Origin: Culex pipiens pallens
Lineage: Eukaryota > Arthropoda > Insecta > Diptera > Culicidae
Direction: 5' to 3'
Assembly: GCF_016801865.2 (NCBI RefSeq)
Contig: NC_068938.1
Span: forward strand, 51,972,493 to 52,036,492
DNA: 64,000 nucleotides
This document shows, piece after piece, positions 1-11,061 of the stretch. Both the position numbers and the translations under genes were made by a program. Position 1 is the first letter of the stretch; each line of letters begins with the position of its first letter. The notes beneath the pieces were generated by a model. The model did no database searches, had not been told where the DNA came from, and worked only from the letters and a program-made list of their open reading frames with translations.

Positions 1-412
1 CGGGGAGTTCTTCCCGAGCCAGCAGCGACGAGTGGACGAGAACACCCGGAGGTTGCCGAACGAACACGAAGGTGCCCGAGTTGATTATCAGTTGCACGGC
101 CACAAAGGGCCGGACAGTTATGCGTTTGGATATGACACGGGTAGCGGGTAAATCTGGGCTGGTTTGACTAATGGCACGTTTGTGGTGGTTTGGTGGCAAT
201 GATATCTGTTTTTGTGTGTGTTTGTGACGAGTTAAGGATGTTTCTAATCGATCTCTTGTTTCGTTTTCAGGAAGAATCGGCAGTTTCACGTAGAGGAGCG
301 TGACGACCACGGAAACGTGCGAGGTCGCTACGGATACTTTATGAAGAGCGGAAAGTTCCGAACTGTAAGCTACAGTTCGTCCCCTGAAAAGGGCTTTCGG
401 ATCGAGAGCTAA
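1..412 (+). CDS. Cuticular protein with RR chitin-binding domain, 3' part
   Basis: This is the 3' end of a structural protein of the chitinous exoskeleton; the gene starts upstream of the window. Exon A runs to 147 (reading frame begins at base 2), the intron is 148-270 (GTAAAT...TTTTCAG), and the last exon is 271-412 with TAA at 410-412. The joined product ends with an RR-type core: Tyr-Ala-Phe-Gly-Tyr at its start, then RGRYGYF, the GKFRTVSY strand and EKGF at the end. These are the aromatic positions expected of a Rebers-Riddiford beta-sheet that binds chitin. The domain lies at the extreme C terminus, with only IES after it. It lacks the ADHLPTPPP-type tail of the RR-1 genes further along, so it belongs to a different CPR subgroup. 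A polyadenylation signal follows 47 bases after the stop. Family assignment is secure; the exact member is unknown. Confidence 0.85.
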
Positions 413-458
413 GAGTGTGCAATTTTTCTAGTTATTTATTGTTATTGTACAAATTTTT

Positions 459-465
459 AATAAAA
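459..465 (+). terminator. Polyadenylation signal AATAAAA
   Basis: AATAAAA lies 47 bases after the stop of the left-edge cuticular gene. The opposite strand carries AATAAA (434-439 read in reverse), suitable for the convergent aldolase gene. The two transcripts probably overlap tail to tail. Confidence 0.6.
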
Positions 466-502
466 AGAAATAAAATTTCTCCAACCAACGTGTACGTACT
501 TT

Positions 503-1559
503 TTACTTACGTAGCTGCTTGCTAAGGCTGTAATATTGCTTTTCGACATCGTCCAGCAGTCCGGACGCCCCAAAACGGAACAGTTCCGGGGTGAGCCACT
601 GCTCTCCCAGAGTTTCCTTTATCATAATCATCCAAGCCACGGCATCCTTCACCGTACGAACTCCACCCGCAGGTTTCAAGCCAATCTTCTTTCCCGTCAA
701 CCTGTAAAACTCCTGAATGGCACGAATCATAACCAACCCAACTGGCAGCGTGGCATTCACAGCTTCCTTCCCCGTAGACGTTTTAATAAAGTCAGACCCC
801 GCCATCATTGCCACCATCGACGCCTTGTACACATTCACCATGGTTCCGCACTCTCCAATACCAAGAATGGTCTTCAGATGCGCTTTGTCGCCGCAAGCTT
901 CACGCATCTTGACGATCTCCTCGTACAGCTGGTTCCACTTGCCGTTCAGCACCAGGCTCCGATCAACTACGATATCAATCTCGGTCGCTCCTTGCTCGAT
1001 GGCGTACGTAATCTCCGCGAGTCGCGAGTGCAGCGGATACTGTCCCGAAGGGAATCCGGTGGCCACTGGGAATTAAATTAAATGAGTATCTTTACTTCCA
1101 ATCACACCAAGTACCTACCAGCGGCAATCTGAATCTGGTCCAGTCGCTTCAACGCCCCCAGCGCCCTGTACGCATCGCCAACCCGGCTCGGGTACACGCA
1201 CACCGCCGCCGTATGAACCTGGCCATAGTCTTTGGGGTCTGCCAGTCGTTCGGGAAACGGATAGGCCGCCCTGAAGCAAAGCCGCTCGACGTTCGCTCGC
1301 GTATCGTCGCCGCTCAGCGTCGTCAAATCGGTCAGGCTTAGCGCCTTGAGTGTCCAGTGGAGCAGCTGAGCCGGCGATTGTCGCTTGATAAGTGTCGATG
1401 TCAGCAGGTCAACCGAGCGTTCCACGCTGCGTAGATTGACGTACACCTTTTCCAGCGGAATGGGGTCTTGGGAGGATAGATGGGATGGTTAGTTGGTTGA
1501 TTTGTCTAGTTTCGAGGAGATCAAGACTTACCGAAAGGAATTACATTGTTAACAATCAT
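503..1559 (-). CDS. DERA: Deoxyribose-phosphate aldolase, complete, 3 exons
   Basis: Cytosolic class I aldolase that splits 2-deoxyribose-5-phosphate into glyceraldehyde-3-phosphate and acetaldehyde in deoxynucleoside catabolism. Exons are 1532-1559 (start MIVNNVIPF), 1119-1466 and 503-1065. Both introns have GT-AG ends (GTAAGT; GTAGGT) and join in frame, giving 312 aa, close to animal DERA lengths near 318. Visible active-site elements: the Schiff-base lysine in DFIKTSTGK (about K220), the second essential lysine in GLKPAGGVRT (about K256), and the acid Asp in EIDIVVD (about D156). The strongly conserved VATGFPSGQ segment is rebuilt exactly across the exon 2/3 junction, which supports the splice model. 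The minus-strand start is chosen because the tiny first exon has a canonical donor and matches the N-terminal pattern of the family. It is a housekeeping gene with no functional link to its cuticular neighbours. Confidence 0.95.
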
Positions 1560-3131
1560 GTTTGAGTTTGAGGTAGATTAGGTGTACTTAAAAGGAATGC
1601 TTAGTAACGTTGATTAAAGTGTTCAACACAGTGCAATTGATAACAAGATGCTACGGCTACAACTAGAGAGACAATTTAGAGAGAAATAAAAACAGCATAC
1701 GTTTCAGTGGTGCCAGCTCAATTTTATTCAGCAAACAGTTTTGTTGAAAAAAAAACAAAATATGTAGAACGAGGGGTATACTTTCAGAGTTTGTACTGAT
1801 TTCAATTGGAATTAATCTTTGAAATATTTCATACGTACGTTTTCCTCGGTGAGTTTTTTTATTGTTCATTTCAAAATGGGTTTAATACTTTTGCAATTCG
1901 ACGTGATCGTGCTATCTTGTTGCACGTCGATTCTGGACCGAATTGAGTTAAGAACGCCATTTTGTGCAGCTTTCAATGCCTCACCTTTTGACCTTCACAG
2001 AAATTCGATTTCAATGTTTAGATATTCAATAAAAACCGAAAAAACTCTTCAAATGGAAAATGTTTCGATCTGATCGTGCTATCTTGACACACCCTGAAAA
2101 TTGCTGTAAGTGCGACCACTGACCAAAGGGATTTTAGTCAGAACGCGTTTGACACACGTACATGCCCGACTACTGTAAACATTTGTAATTATAACTCGGG
2201 ACTCCGGCAACCAAATTCAACCAAACTTCGGGATAAAATGGTCAGCCAAAGTCCCTTTGACAAAACTTTTTTTTCGTAAAATCGCGATAACTCTTGATGT
2301 TTATAAGCAAACCCCTTATGTCTATAAATCAAAATGTTTGTAATTGTCTGCTCTACAACTTTGTAGAACATTGTTATACTCTAAAAAATAACCCTGCAAA
2401 GTTAGAAAAAACACGAAATTTTAAAATGAAAAATTTTGTTTTAAATGAAAAAATGACCCTTCTGGGTCAATGTAGATTCGAAAAAAACATTAAATTTCCC
2501 ATAAAATGACATGTTCCAAATTTTTTTACAGTCAAGTAACGGAAAATGGGAGAATTTTTAAAACATTTTTAGTGTTTTTTTCGATGAAAAATACGTTTTT
2601 TCGGAATTCTGAGTACGCCATCAAATCGGGCGTTTAATTTTACGTGAAAGTCCCTTTGACACAAAATTTCTATCTCATCACCGTTTCAGGCTGCAAATTA
2701 TTGAAAAACACCTCTTTTTTCGCATGTTCAAAAATGGAAGGGGTCGTACCGCCCCTCCGTCACGAGATATCAAAAAACGGACCTCGGATTCGTGATCAGG
2801 GACAAAAGTTACCCCTTAGGACAAAGTTTCACGCAAATCGAAGAGGGGTCGGGGCAACTTTTCCCGATTTCGTGTGAGTTGGTAGAGAATTACCCATATA
2901 TAAAATGCTGCTTCGCTCCAAGCACTGGCTGTGCTTTTATTTAATACTTCTCTCTTTACATTTCCTAAAATTTTAAATAAATATATTTACAGGACACTTA
3001 ACTAACTAGTATTCGCGTTCTCCTAAAAACACGACAACCAAAGCGTATCGCGTAAAGCATCATTTCCGCTTCTACCCTAAACAAACATACTCTTTGTGCA
3101 GCAGCTTCCATTAAGTACCAGTCCTTCAGAC
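1560..3131. other. Gene-free spacer with repeat-like sequence
   Basis: No coding region is supported between the aldolase start and the AFG1 stop. The left half is AT-rich. The segment around 2190-2900 looks like old mobile DNA, with phrases such as 'agtccctttgaca' occurring twice (about 2252 and 2649). The GC-richer stretch 2735-2890 resembles the end of a dispersed repeat, but I see no clear terminal inverted repeat or target duplication. Confidence 0.4.
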
Positions 3132-6100
3132 TTAGCGATGCTTCTCCCACAGTGACCAATATTCCGCGGATTGCATCTCGGCCAGCCGCGACACGGTTCG
3201 CTCGAAAGCGAACGCCTCCTCGTCGCCGGTGAAGATGTTCGAGCTCGCATCCTGTGAATCCTTGGTGATCTTGAGGTCGTCCATCAACATCCGGTGCTCG
3301 TCCGAGGTGTGAATGTCGTCGGGCTTTTCGTTCGAAAAGAGGAACTTGTACGGAACGTCCGAGGAGACGACGAGCTGAAAGTAAATTTGTAGAGCTTATC
3401 TACGTTGATTTCAAGTTCATGGATTAGTGACACCCACCCGAACCCGGCTGTCGTACAGCGTGTCAATCAGCGTGATGAAGCGTCGTGTTTGCGATTTGAG
3501 TTTCAAGTTCAGCTGCGGAATATCCCTTATCAGTACGGTGTGGAAAAATTGCGTGATTTGAAGGTAGTCCGAAGCTCCGAGCGGCTGCAAGTTTACAAAT
3601 ACGGTAGAGAGTTGGGGAGAATGTCACATGGTACAAGTAGTGCTTACTCTATCACACAGCTCGTCGAATGTGCTGTCCAAAACTTGTCCGCAGGTCTTGG
3701 CGAATGATATGTTACGACCAAAATGTGTGAACGTTTTTGGTCGAATCAAGTCGTTCTCTTGGGAACACAACACCTTAAAAATTTTATCCATAGCACCATC
3801 GGCATCTCCTTCAGATTTTCTGAAAAATTTCAAGATATCCTCATGTAACTTTGAAAATCAAAAACTTCCCAATCAAATCCTACACAAAATAGTGCATCCC
3901 TTCGCCCTTCAGGGTCGCCGTCCGGTAGTCCACCCCACTGCTCAACGTAACCACGTTACAGTGGCTCTTCAGCACCCCAATAAACGGCACAAAGTTCGAC
4001 CGCTGTAGCCCGTTCTTGTACAGGTCGTCGGGGGCTCGATTGCTCGTTGCTACCACGATTACGCCGCTATCAAACAGATACGTAAACAGCCGCTTGAGAA
4101 TCATCGCGTCCGCAATGTCGGTGACCTAAAACAGGTTCAGCTTATCAGTTTGGGGCTCGTCAACTCTGTTGGTAGTCCCCAATTCAGCATTACCTGAAAC
4201 TCGTCGAAACAAATCAGCCACGAGTCGGCGGTGATGATCTCCGCCACCGGTTTGATCGGATCGAAGGGTTGGGGTTTGGTGCTGGAGACGTCGCGCACCT
4301 GCTTCGACTTGATCTCGTGGATCTTGGTGTGGACGTCCGTCATGAACGAGTTGAAGTGGACGCGCCGCTTGCGGTTTATCTGAAAATGGTGAAAAATAGA
4401 AATTTGTAATTAAATAAATATGACAATGAACAATATGCAAGATAACACGAAGAAATTGATTGAATATGTTTTTAAACGATCGTTTTCTCAAAAGATTAAA
4501 TAAATACAAGCATTGTAACAAGAAAGACTTGATGTAATTTTGATTAAAATTCATTAATCCTCTATTAAGGGAAAAATAGTTTTTGGTTCTTTCCCATTCT
4601 CCAAAATGCCATTCTGCTAAAACGCCCATTTCTTATAATGACATTCTCCAGAAATGTATATAATTTTTGTTTTTTTTTTTTATGTAATTTTTTATGATTT
4701 ATCCTTCATATTCTCAAAAATATATATCCTGCCTGTTGAAATCTTCAAATTTTGTAAAAAATGAAAGTGAATCCCTAGGAATTTCAGAATTCTCGTCAAA
4801 ATTAACCTTTCTTCATAAATAATATCTTTAAATCTTTAAAGCATGTTTACACGTTTAATATGAGCAGGATAGACTGCTTGTTTACAAATCCTTATTAGCC
4901 CAATTACATTGTTTGGTTTGAATTCTCATGCAACAACTTGAAATTAAAGTCGAAATGATCACATTTCTTTCAGTAAAACAACAATGAACATTTCTGGGAA
5001 ATGGTTTAATCCCGGGAATGTGACCTGGAAAATAGTCCATTTGGAAAATATGGAACAGAAAAAAGACTGTTACTTAGACAAAATTCAAAAAGCATCTGAA
5101 AGTGTTTATCTCAGTGTGTATCCCAATTGGTTGAATTTTAAGGAAGTTATTGTTATTTAGTGCAAAATAGTACATTTTCAAAACTCAACACGTACCAAGC
5201 AGACGGAAATAACCTTGGAATAAGTTTTTTTGATATTTGAAAATACTAAGCCAATAACATTTTATGTTATTTATAACTTGTATTGTTTTTCGCCGTTATG
5301 TTATTGGATTCTTATTATAATAACAGACTAACAACATTTTAAGTTGTTCTTCGAACAAATCCTTGATATTATTTTTTGTTATTTTAATAGCTAATCCGAT
5401 CATCCCAATAACATTTCTAGATATTTTTCCATAACAAAAATTTTTATTCCCAAGTTGTTTTGGCTCTCAATCAATATCATACCAATAACAAATTTTGTTA
5501 TGATAACATAAACTGTTATTCAACACTTATGCAAAAATTGATTTTTCAAGAAGAATCCATAACACTTTCTGTTATTTTAACAGTATTTGTTATGGAAATG
5601 GTATGAATTTAGTTATTACCGTCTGTTCGGGGTAAGAATAATCCGGTAACTCTATGTGGTCAAATTTGTGAACATTTAAATGCTTCAGGATTTGTATCCG
5701 TGAATAAAAAAAATGTTTCATCCAGATATCAACGCAATTCGAGCGCTTGTGTGAGCATGAGAACGCTTTTGTTAAAGTAGTTGGACACATACATTTTTTT
5801 GAGTGAACATTTATGCTCTGGAAAACCATTACGTTTCGTTTTGTTGCGATAGTTCCATCACATTTGAGGTTCTAAGCCAATTCTGTAATAGAAACATGCA
5901 TTCTGTTACATTTTTTTTAGCTCTTTCGTATGCTTTTTGTGTTTTGACATTTTTTGAACTTTGCCTAAGTCACTCTAAACCTTCAAAAATTGTGTCCTGA
6001 TTTCCCTACATATTGGCCTATGCTTATTTTTGGTCTAGATGCTAGTAATATACGTTTATCAGTCGTGTTGGTACGAGCCGGTCTTTAGTGACTCGGTCTT

Positions 6101-7176
6101 GTATTGTTCAAGAATAAAATCAAACATTAAAAAAGTGAATTAACCTTCGATTTCCGGGCCGAGACCAACATAAAAATTAATTTTATTGATTGAAAGGCAT
6201 AGGAAGAACTGAAACGATTATTAACAGTCTGGACCCTAAGCCTGATTTTTCTGTTACATTCTTATTGGAATTCCATATCTGGAGTTTTGTTAAGAAAAGG
6301 TCCAATAAACCAAATTTCCAGTTTTTGCTTTTTGGGTGTTTTTGAAACCGCCTTGAGTCAGAGGTATTAAAAAACACCCAAAAAATAAAAACTGAAAATT
6401 TGGTTAATTGGACCTTTAAAAAAAAACTCCAGATATAAATCGTAACGGGAACTGCAGGCTCCGAGTCCAGACAGTTAACAAATATTGCGAAATTCTAGTT
6501 TGAAGATGACGTTTTAATCAGCATGTAATTCACTTAGATTTAAGTTTCAGTTTTTTTAGAATATAATTGAAAGTTTAAAAAGTGAATTAACTTTCGATTT
6601 CTTCTATTGTTACGTACAGAATGATTGCGCGAAAATATCAAAACCAGCATTGCTCACTGCCGTGTACCGTAAATCTCTGTTTACGTCACGCGTCCACACG
6701 GCATTCACACAATTTTGCCCGCACTTGACTCCACGCGTCACACCACCTTGCCCCTCCGACCAGCCACCCTCCCAACTCACCTCACAGCAGTCGTAGAACA
6801 TGTCCATCAGCATGGTTTTGCCGCCACCCACACTGCCGTAGATGTACAGTCCCTTGGGCGCCTCGACCTTTTCCGCCTTGAAGCCGAACCACTTCCCGAT
6901 TCCGCCGGTGGGCTTCGGGGGCTCGTAGCCCTGAATACTGTCGTACACCTTCTGCAGCGCCTCGGTGATCTGGTTCTGGTGTGGATCGGGTCGAATCTCA
7001 CCCCTACTCAGCTTGTCCTGCAGCAATTCTAGGGGCGTTCTTCGGTTGGGTGGTGTTGGGCTGCTGCTGCTACTGTTGCTTCTGGAAGGTTGGTTCAGCA
7101 CCCCAGCAACCGCACAGGAACATCCTTGGCGAAGGGCAACTACACCCGCGGCGGGAATCCTCGTCAGGAACAGCAT
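3132..7176 (-). CDS. AFG1L: AFG1/LACE1-type mitochondrial AAA ATPase, 6 exons
   Basis: Mitochondrial AAA-family ATPase; family members help degrade or handle nuclear-encoded respiratory-chain subunits at the inner membrane. Exons: 6781-7176, 4194-4379, 3884-4125, 3648-3819, 3438-3584 and 3132-3374. All join in frame to 461 aa (the human protein is about 480). The N terminus is Arg/Ser-rich and acid-poor, as expected for a mitochondrial targeting peptide. Walker A is GSVGGGKT (residues 114-121), Walker B is LICFDEFQ (about 187-194), and the sensor-1 region is VVATSNRAPDDLY (about 218-230). The family signature CDRPLGASDY is formed exactly across the exon 4/5 junction, followed by RRFITLIDTLYDSRVR. 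The C-terminal exon ends WSLWEKHR. Intron 1 is 2401 bp and carries miniature elements; the other introns are short. The start at 7176 gives the targeting peptide and is the only early in-frame ATG. Confidence 0.95.
5195..5631. mobile_element. Miniature inverted-repeat element in AFG1 intron 1
   Basis: The ends are inverted repeats: AGCAGACGGAAATAA at the left and TTATTACCGTCTGTTC at the right. The element is flanked by TA (5193-5194 and 5632-5633). The interior is non-coding, very rich in TTGTTATT/AATAACA words that repeat in both orientations. A second copy of the same family lies at 59931-60377, which confirms it as a dispersed element. Confidence 0.7.
6220..6479. mobile_element. Short foldback element in AFG1 intron 1
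   Basis: Two arms of about 115-125 bp are inverted copies around a short centre near 6345-6365. The left arm starts TTAACAGTCTGGACC and the right arm ends GAGTCCAGACAGTTAA. The words CTCCAGATAT, AAAGGTCCAAT and TTTGGGTGTTTTT are each found in both arms. There is no coding capacity. Confidence 0.7.
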
Positions 7177-7912
7177 CCTTTTGGTTCACGAAATTCCACT
7201 CCAACTGGGTCAAGTTTGCACATATTATGTAAAGCGTGAAAAAGAAAAGTAGCAGCTACTACAACACTAATCGCGACATTAGTGACGGTGTCGATAGCCT
7301 TCCGGACTGAACACAGCGCTCGAAGCTGAACGGGGTCGTACCTGGCGACTAAGCAGCTGACCGTAGAACGAGGCAGACTAGCTGAACGATACAGTTGCGA
7401 GCGAAGGGGTGTGTGCCAGAGAGAGGAGAGCAAACGTCATTGCCAAAAGGAGAGCCATACAATCACATGGTGAGCCGGGGGGTTGCCCGATGGGTGGTTA
7501 CTGTGATTGACTTTGTGTCAAAAAAATCTAACGTTCTTCTGAAAATCTTAAAATTTCAAGTTTCAACCATTCAACATCAAAACTTTGGAAATTTCCGACC
7601 ATTGACCGTCCCCTCGAAGGACCACGTTGCCGTTAGTTCAAATACTCGCCACTAGGGTGACGCTAAAAGCACGTGAGGAATATGCGTGCAGTTGTGTGTG
7701 TGCTACAAGCAAGCGTCGAGACGGTCTAGTCTAGCGTTGATGTCGTCTGCGCGTGGTTATCTTGGTTCATGGAAATTTTTTGATAATTAAATAATTATTG
7801 AATTGTAATAATTTTGAATATTACTATCTAAAAATAATCCAATCAAATTAGACAGTATGATATGATTCATAACAGAAATTCTCCAAAATTTCAGCCATCG
7901 ATATTTTTTGTA

Positions 7913-8035
7913 TAGAGTTATCTACGTGTGCATGTATTGCGTGTACGTACACGAAAAAAGTGAGGTTAAATTTTGTACCGTCCAGCAAAACAAGTGGCGT
8001 GCTAGTGTGCGTGAGAGCGGGCTTAGATAACTCTA
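7913..8035. mobile_element. Miniature element with TAGAGTTATCTA ends
   Basis: It begins TAGAGTTATCTACG and ends TAGATAACTCTA, a perfect 12-bp terminal inverted repeat about 123 bp apart, in the upstream region of the AFG1 gene. The interior is GC-richer than its surroundings and non-coding. The flank is TA on the left; the right flank is TT, so the target duplication is imperfect. Confidence 0.6.
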
Positions 8036-8426
8036 TTCACTGAAACCCGGATGCCACTCTTTTACACGGAGCTCACAAAGACTACCCATCGTTTGTTTTG
8101 ATAGTGTCTGTGAGTGCCGTTTAAAAAGTGACAGTTCGTCACTTTTCAGTTTGACTTTGCCTAACAAACTTAATCGAGCTGTCAAATCTGCAACATGGAG
8201 CTAAACTTTCTGTGAAGTTGCTGTGAAGTTTTCCATGGCACTTCGAAAAGTTTAACTCCATTTTGCATGCACACTCTCTCACTTTTAATTTCTCGATAGT
8301 GTCAAATGAAAAAGTGACCAAACACAGGATTTTTTTATATTTACTTTTTGTTAACTTTGTGGTGGCCTTCCCCATAGCCGTTTTGCGTAATTGGTTCGTC
8401 CATACAAACTTGATAGCTGTCCAATA

Positions 8427-8914
8427 GGGTGCCCAGAAAAAATGACCCCCTGCTCCATAAGCGGAAAACGGTTTTTTGGGTAATTTTAAGCGTCTGTGCA
8501 AATTTCAAGCGAAATTGGTTGAATTTAACCCATTGATATCTGAGCCTAGAGTTGATGAAAAAAATGTTTTTCATACAAAAATGACATCTTTCAATCACTA
8601 ATAACTATTAACAATCGAGTTTTACAACTTTGGTATGTCCTACAAAGTTTTAGAGCATTAAATTTTTAATGAGAATCTCACTTTTGGGAATATTTGGATG
8701 GAAGTAGCGCACCGTGCAGACCAAACCGTAAGAAAATTGGGTTTTTCATACATTTTTTCGATTTTTCCCATACAAACTTCACCTTCGAGTATCAATGGGT
8801 AAATGTTGACCGATATTGCGCATATTTGGCCCAGAGTCCTAAAATCGCTCAAGGAACAATATTCAGCTTGTAGAGTGAGGTTTTGAGAAAAAAAGTCCCA
8901 TATTCTGGGCACCC
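8427..8914. mobile_element. TA-flanked miniature transposon, about 490 bp
   Basis: Terminal inverted repeats GGGTGCCCAGAA and TTCTGGGCACCC are bounded by TA on both sides (8425-8426 and 8915-8916), the insertion signature of Tc1/mariner-like elements. The host sequence on either side (GCTGTCCAA and CTGTCCATACAAA) resembles another local repeat, so it may have landed in an older element. No transposase reading frame is present. Confidence 0.75.
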
Positions 8915-10428
8915 TACTGTCCATACAAAAATAATCACTAAATATTCTACAATCTGACTTAAAAACTTATATTTTCTTATTCCTTTTCCATATATCCGCT
9001 GTATTTCAGCAACCAGATTTCAACCAGAGCAATCTTCAATGTCTCTTAGGCAATTTTATTGGGCATTTCAGAACATTTAGAACAACATATTTTCAGGAAT
9101 GAACAATCATGGGCACTTTTTGAAATTAAACTCTAAGTGGTATATCTTGAACACAGTGCACTTTATCAAAAAAGCTGTAAAGTACTTTTTGATTGCAAAT
9201 TTGAATTAATATCAAAACTGAAGTATAAAAATGTGTATTGTGTATTGTTAAAATTTCTATAACTCCATAAACTATTTTCTCCATACTTCTCTATGGTTCA
9301 AAAGTTGCGGTTTTTTCTTCCCTAAGTATATCAAAATATATCAAAATATTTCAAAACATGAAAATACGGAATTTGAGAAAAAGAATTTTAATTCGCTAAA
9401 ACTTTTTTTGAATACTTATTTTTCTTAATATTTATCACCAACACCTACAACTTTGCTGAAGATACCAAGTCAATCAGAAAATTCCATTCCATTTTTGTAT
9501 GATCAGCTGCCAGGGGTGAACCAATGTCACAAAATGGTTTCTTTCGGCTTAGAGAAGGCCCCCGCAAAGTTTGAGCCATATAAAAAATTTCAAAAAAAAA
9601 TAAAAATTGTTGAAATCGGCCGATTTTTTAGAATTGCTATCTGGTCCGTTGAGAGTCGAAGTTTAAGAGGATCAATAAAGACAATATCTGAGCAATTTTT
9701 GAATGCTCCGTTCTGCCAAGCCTGCAGGCTTGCATGCTACATCTACCTTGAGTATGATTTTTGTAAAAAAAAATATTTTTTTTTTCAATAGTTCCCAAGA
9801 CTGGAGATATCTTTCCAAAAAGTTTAAAAATTTGCAATAAATATTATAAGTTTTATCTAAGAAATTTTGAAGATAACACCGATCCGATTGTCAATGTCAA
9901 AAAAGTAATATTTGTGAAATGTTTTTGATTTTGATGACATATTTTAAAAAATTCAACATTATTTTTTTCAGCACTCCTCGTTTTTATCCAACTCTAGAAA
10001 GCCCCACTCGATAAATTCACGATTAGTGCTGAAAAAAGTGCATTTTGCCACGCGTTACATTGGCTTCTATCTGAATATGAAAAAATATCGATTGTAAATT
10101 TGGAAAGTAGTGTTTTTTCAGGAATTATTTGTAATAGTAGCAAACAAAAAAAAAATACATAAACTGATGGCGATGACAACATTTTATTAATTCCGATGCT
10201 AGCCAGATGGAGCGAAATCACAGTCTTCTTTTTACATGAATTGTCCACATGCCCTGCGAGATTTTCCTCAACGCAGGTGAACAGAAATGGGTAGTGGCTG
10301 TACGAAGCAGTATAAATTAAAATGTTCAGACAGATTAACGCTAATATAAATAAACACACACGAAATGCGTTCAAGTGGGGCAGAAACTAACGCGTAAGAT
10401 TTAACAACTAGTCGATAACAAAATTTCT
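8915..10428. other. Gene-free AT-rich spacer, repeat-derived
   Basis: No supported gene. The segment around 9470-9660 resembles the host-repeat text seen again near 31720-31890 (words like TTTTTGTATG, CAGCTGCCA, AAATGG.TTCTTT), so it is probably degraded repeat. AATAAAA on the minus strand near 10182-10188 could serve the cuticular gene that ends at 10429. Confidence 0.4.
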
Positions 10429-11061
10429 CTACTGGTGATAGTACTGTCCGTTGTAGTCCAGCTCAGCCCTCTGGGCGGCCGTCTCCGCGTATTTTGGATC
10501 GTTTTTGCCCTCCTGCTCGCGACGTCTGATTCCGGCGTAGATCTCCTCCAGACCCTTGCGGATGCCCTCCGGGATTGGCGGTTCGGTCGGCAGGTGGTCA
10601 CCGGTCACTCGGAAACCCTTCTCGTCGGCGGTGTACTGCACGTGGATGACCTGCCCGTCGGGAGCCTCGTACGAGTAGGCACCCTGCTGGACCAGCACTC
10701 CGTTGGGGTGGGCGTCGGAGAAGTCTTTCAGGTAGCCGGACTCTTCGTGGACGATGTTGTTGCCGGTTTGGTATCTTAAGAGGGAGGGGAGTGGAGTTAA
10801 TTACATGAAAGTTGTTAGTTGATTGTAGCGTACTTACTCGGTTTTGTAGCTGCCATCTTCACCCTGCTCCTTGTTGTACTTCAGAATTGGGATCCAGGTG
10901 GTGGTCTCGTGGTGGATTCGCTTTTCCACATTTTGCTGGTGTTGGTGCTGATGCTGGTCGTAGTCAATGTTTTGCTGCTGCTGCTGCTGCTGATGTTGCT
11001 GATGCTGCTGATGCTGATGTTGTGGAAAAGCATAGGAGTATGCCAGCAGTAGTGAAAAGAT
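10429..11061 (-). CDS. RR-1 cuticular protein with His/Gln-rich N terminus (exons 2-3)
   Basis: Exoskeleton structural protein of the RR-1 (soft cuticle) type. Exon 2 is 10838-11061 and exon 3 is 10429-10774, with a 63-bp GT-AG intron. Exon 2 opens at a codon boundary directly inside a signal peptide (IFSLLLAYSYA), so a first exon ending in phase 0 is required. The exon at 26542-26553 (MKLL) supplies it, giving 193 aa. After the signal peptide comes a His/Gln tract encoded by CAG/CAT/CAA repeats. The RR-1 domain follows: DGSYKTEYQTGNNIVHEESG, then GAYSYEAPDG, VQYTADEKGF and GDHLPTEPPIPEG. A charged C-terminal helix-like tail ends YYHQ. Without the remote exon the gene has no usable in-frame ATG; a weak alternative is an ATG at 11401-11403. 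The domain call is very secure; the first-exon link is inference. Confidence 0.9.

Noticed and set aside
536..1081. Long plus-strand frames opposite the aldolase exon
   Set aside because: Antisense shadows of the DERA coding sequence.
4126..4629. 167-codon minus-strand frame overlapping AFG1 exon 2
   Set aside because: It is a wrong-frame read-through of exon 2 and intron; the true exon frame gives the Walker B motif.
9994..10374. 126-codon minus-strand frame downstream of the CPR gene
   Set aside because: It is hydrophobic and rich in AT-type codons, lies in the 3' flank of the CPR gene and has no recognisable motif.
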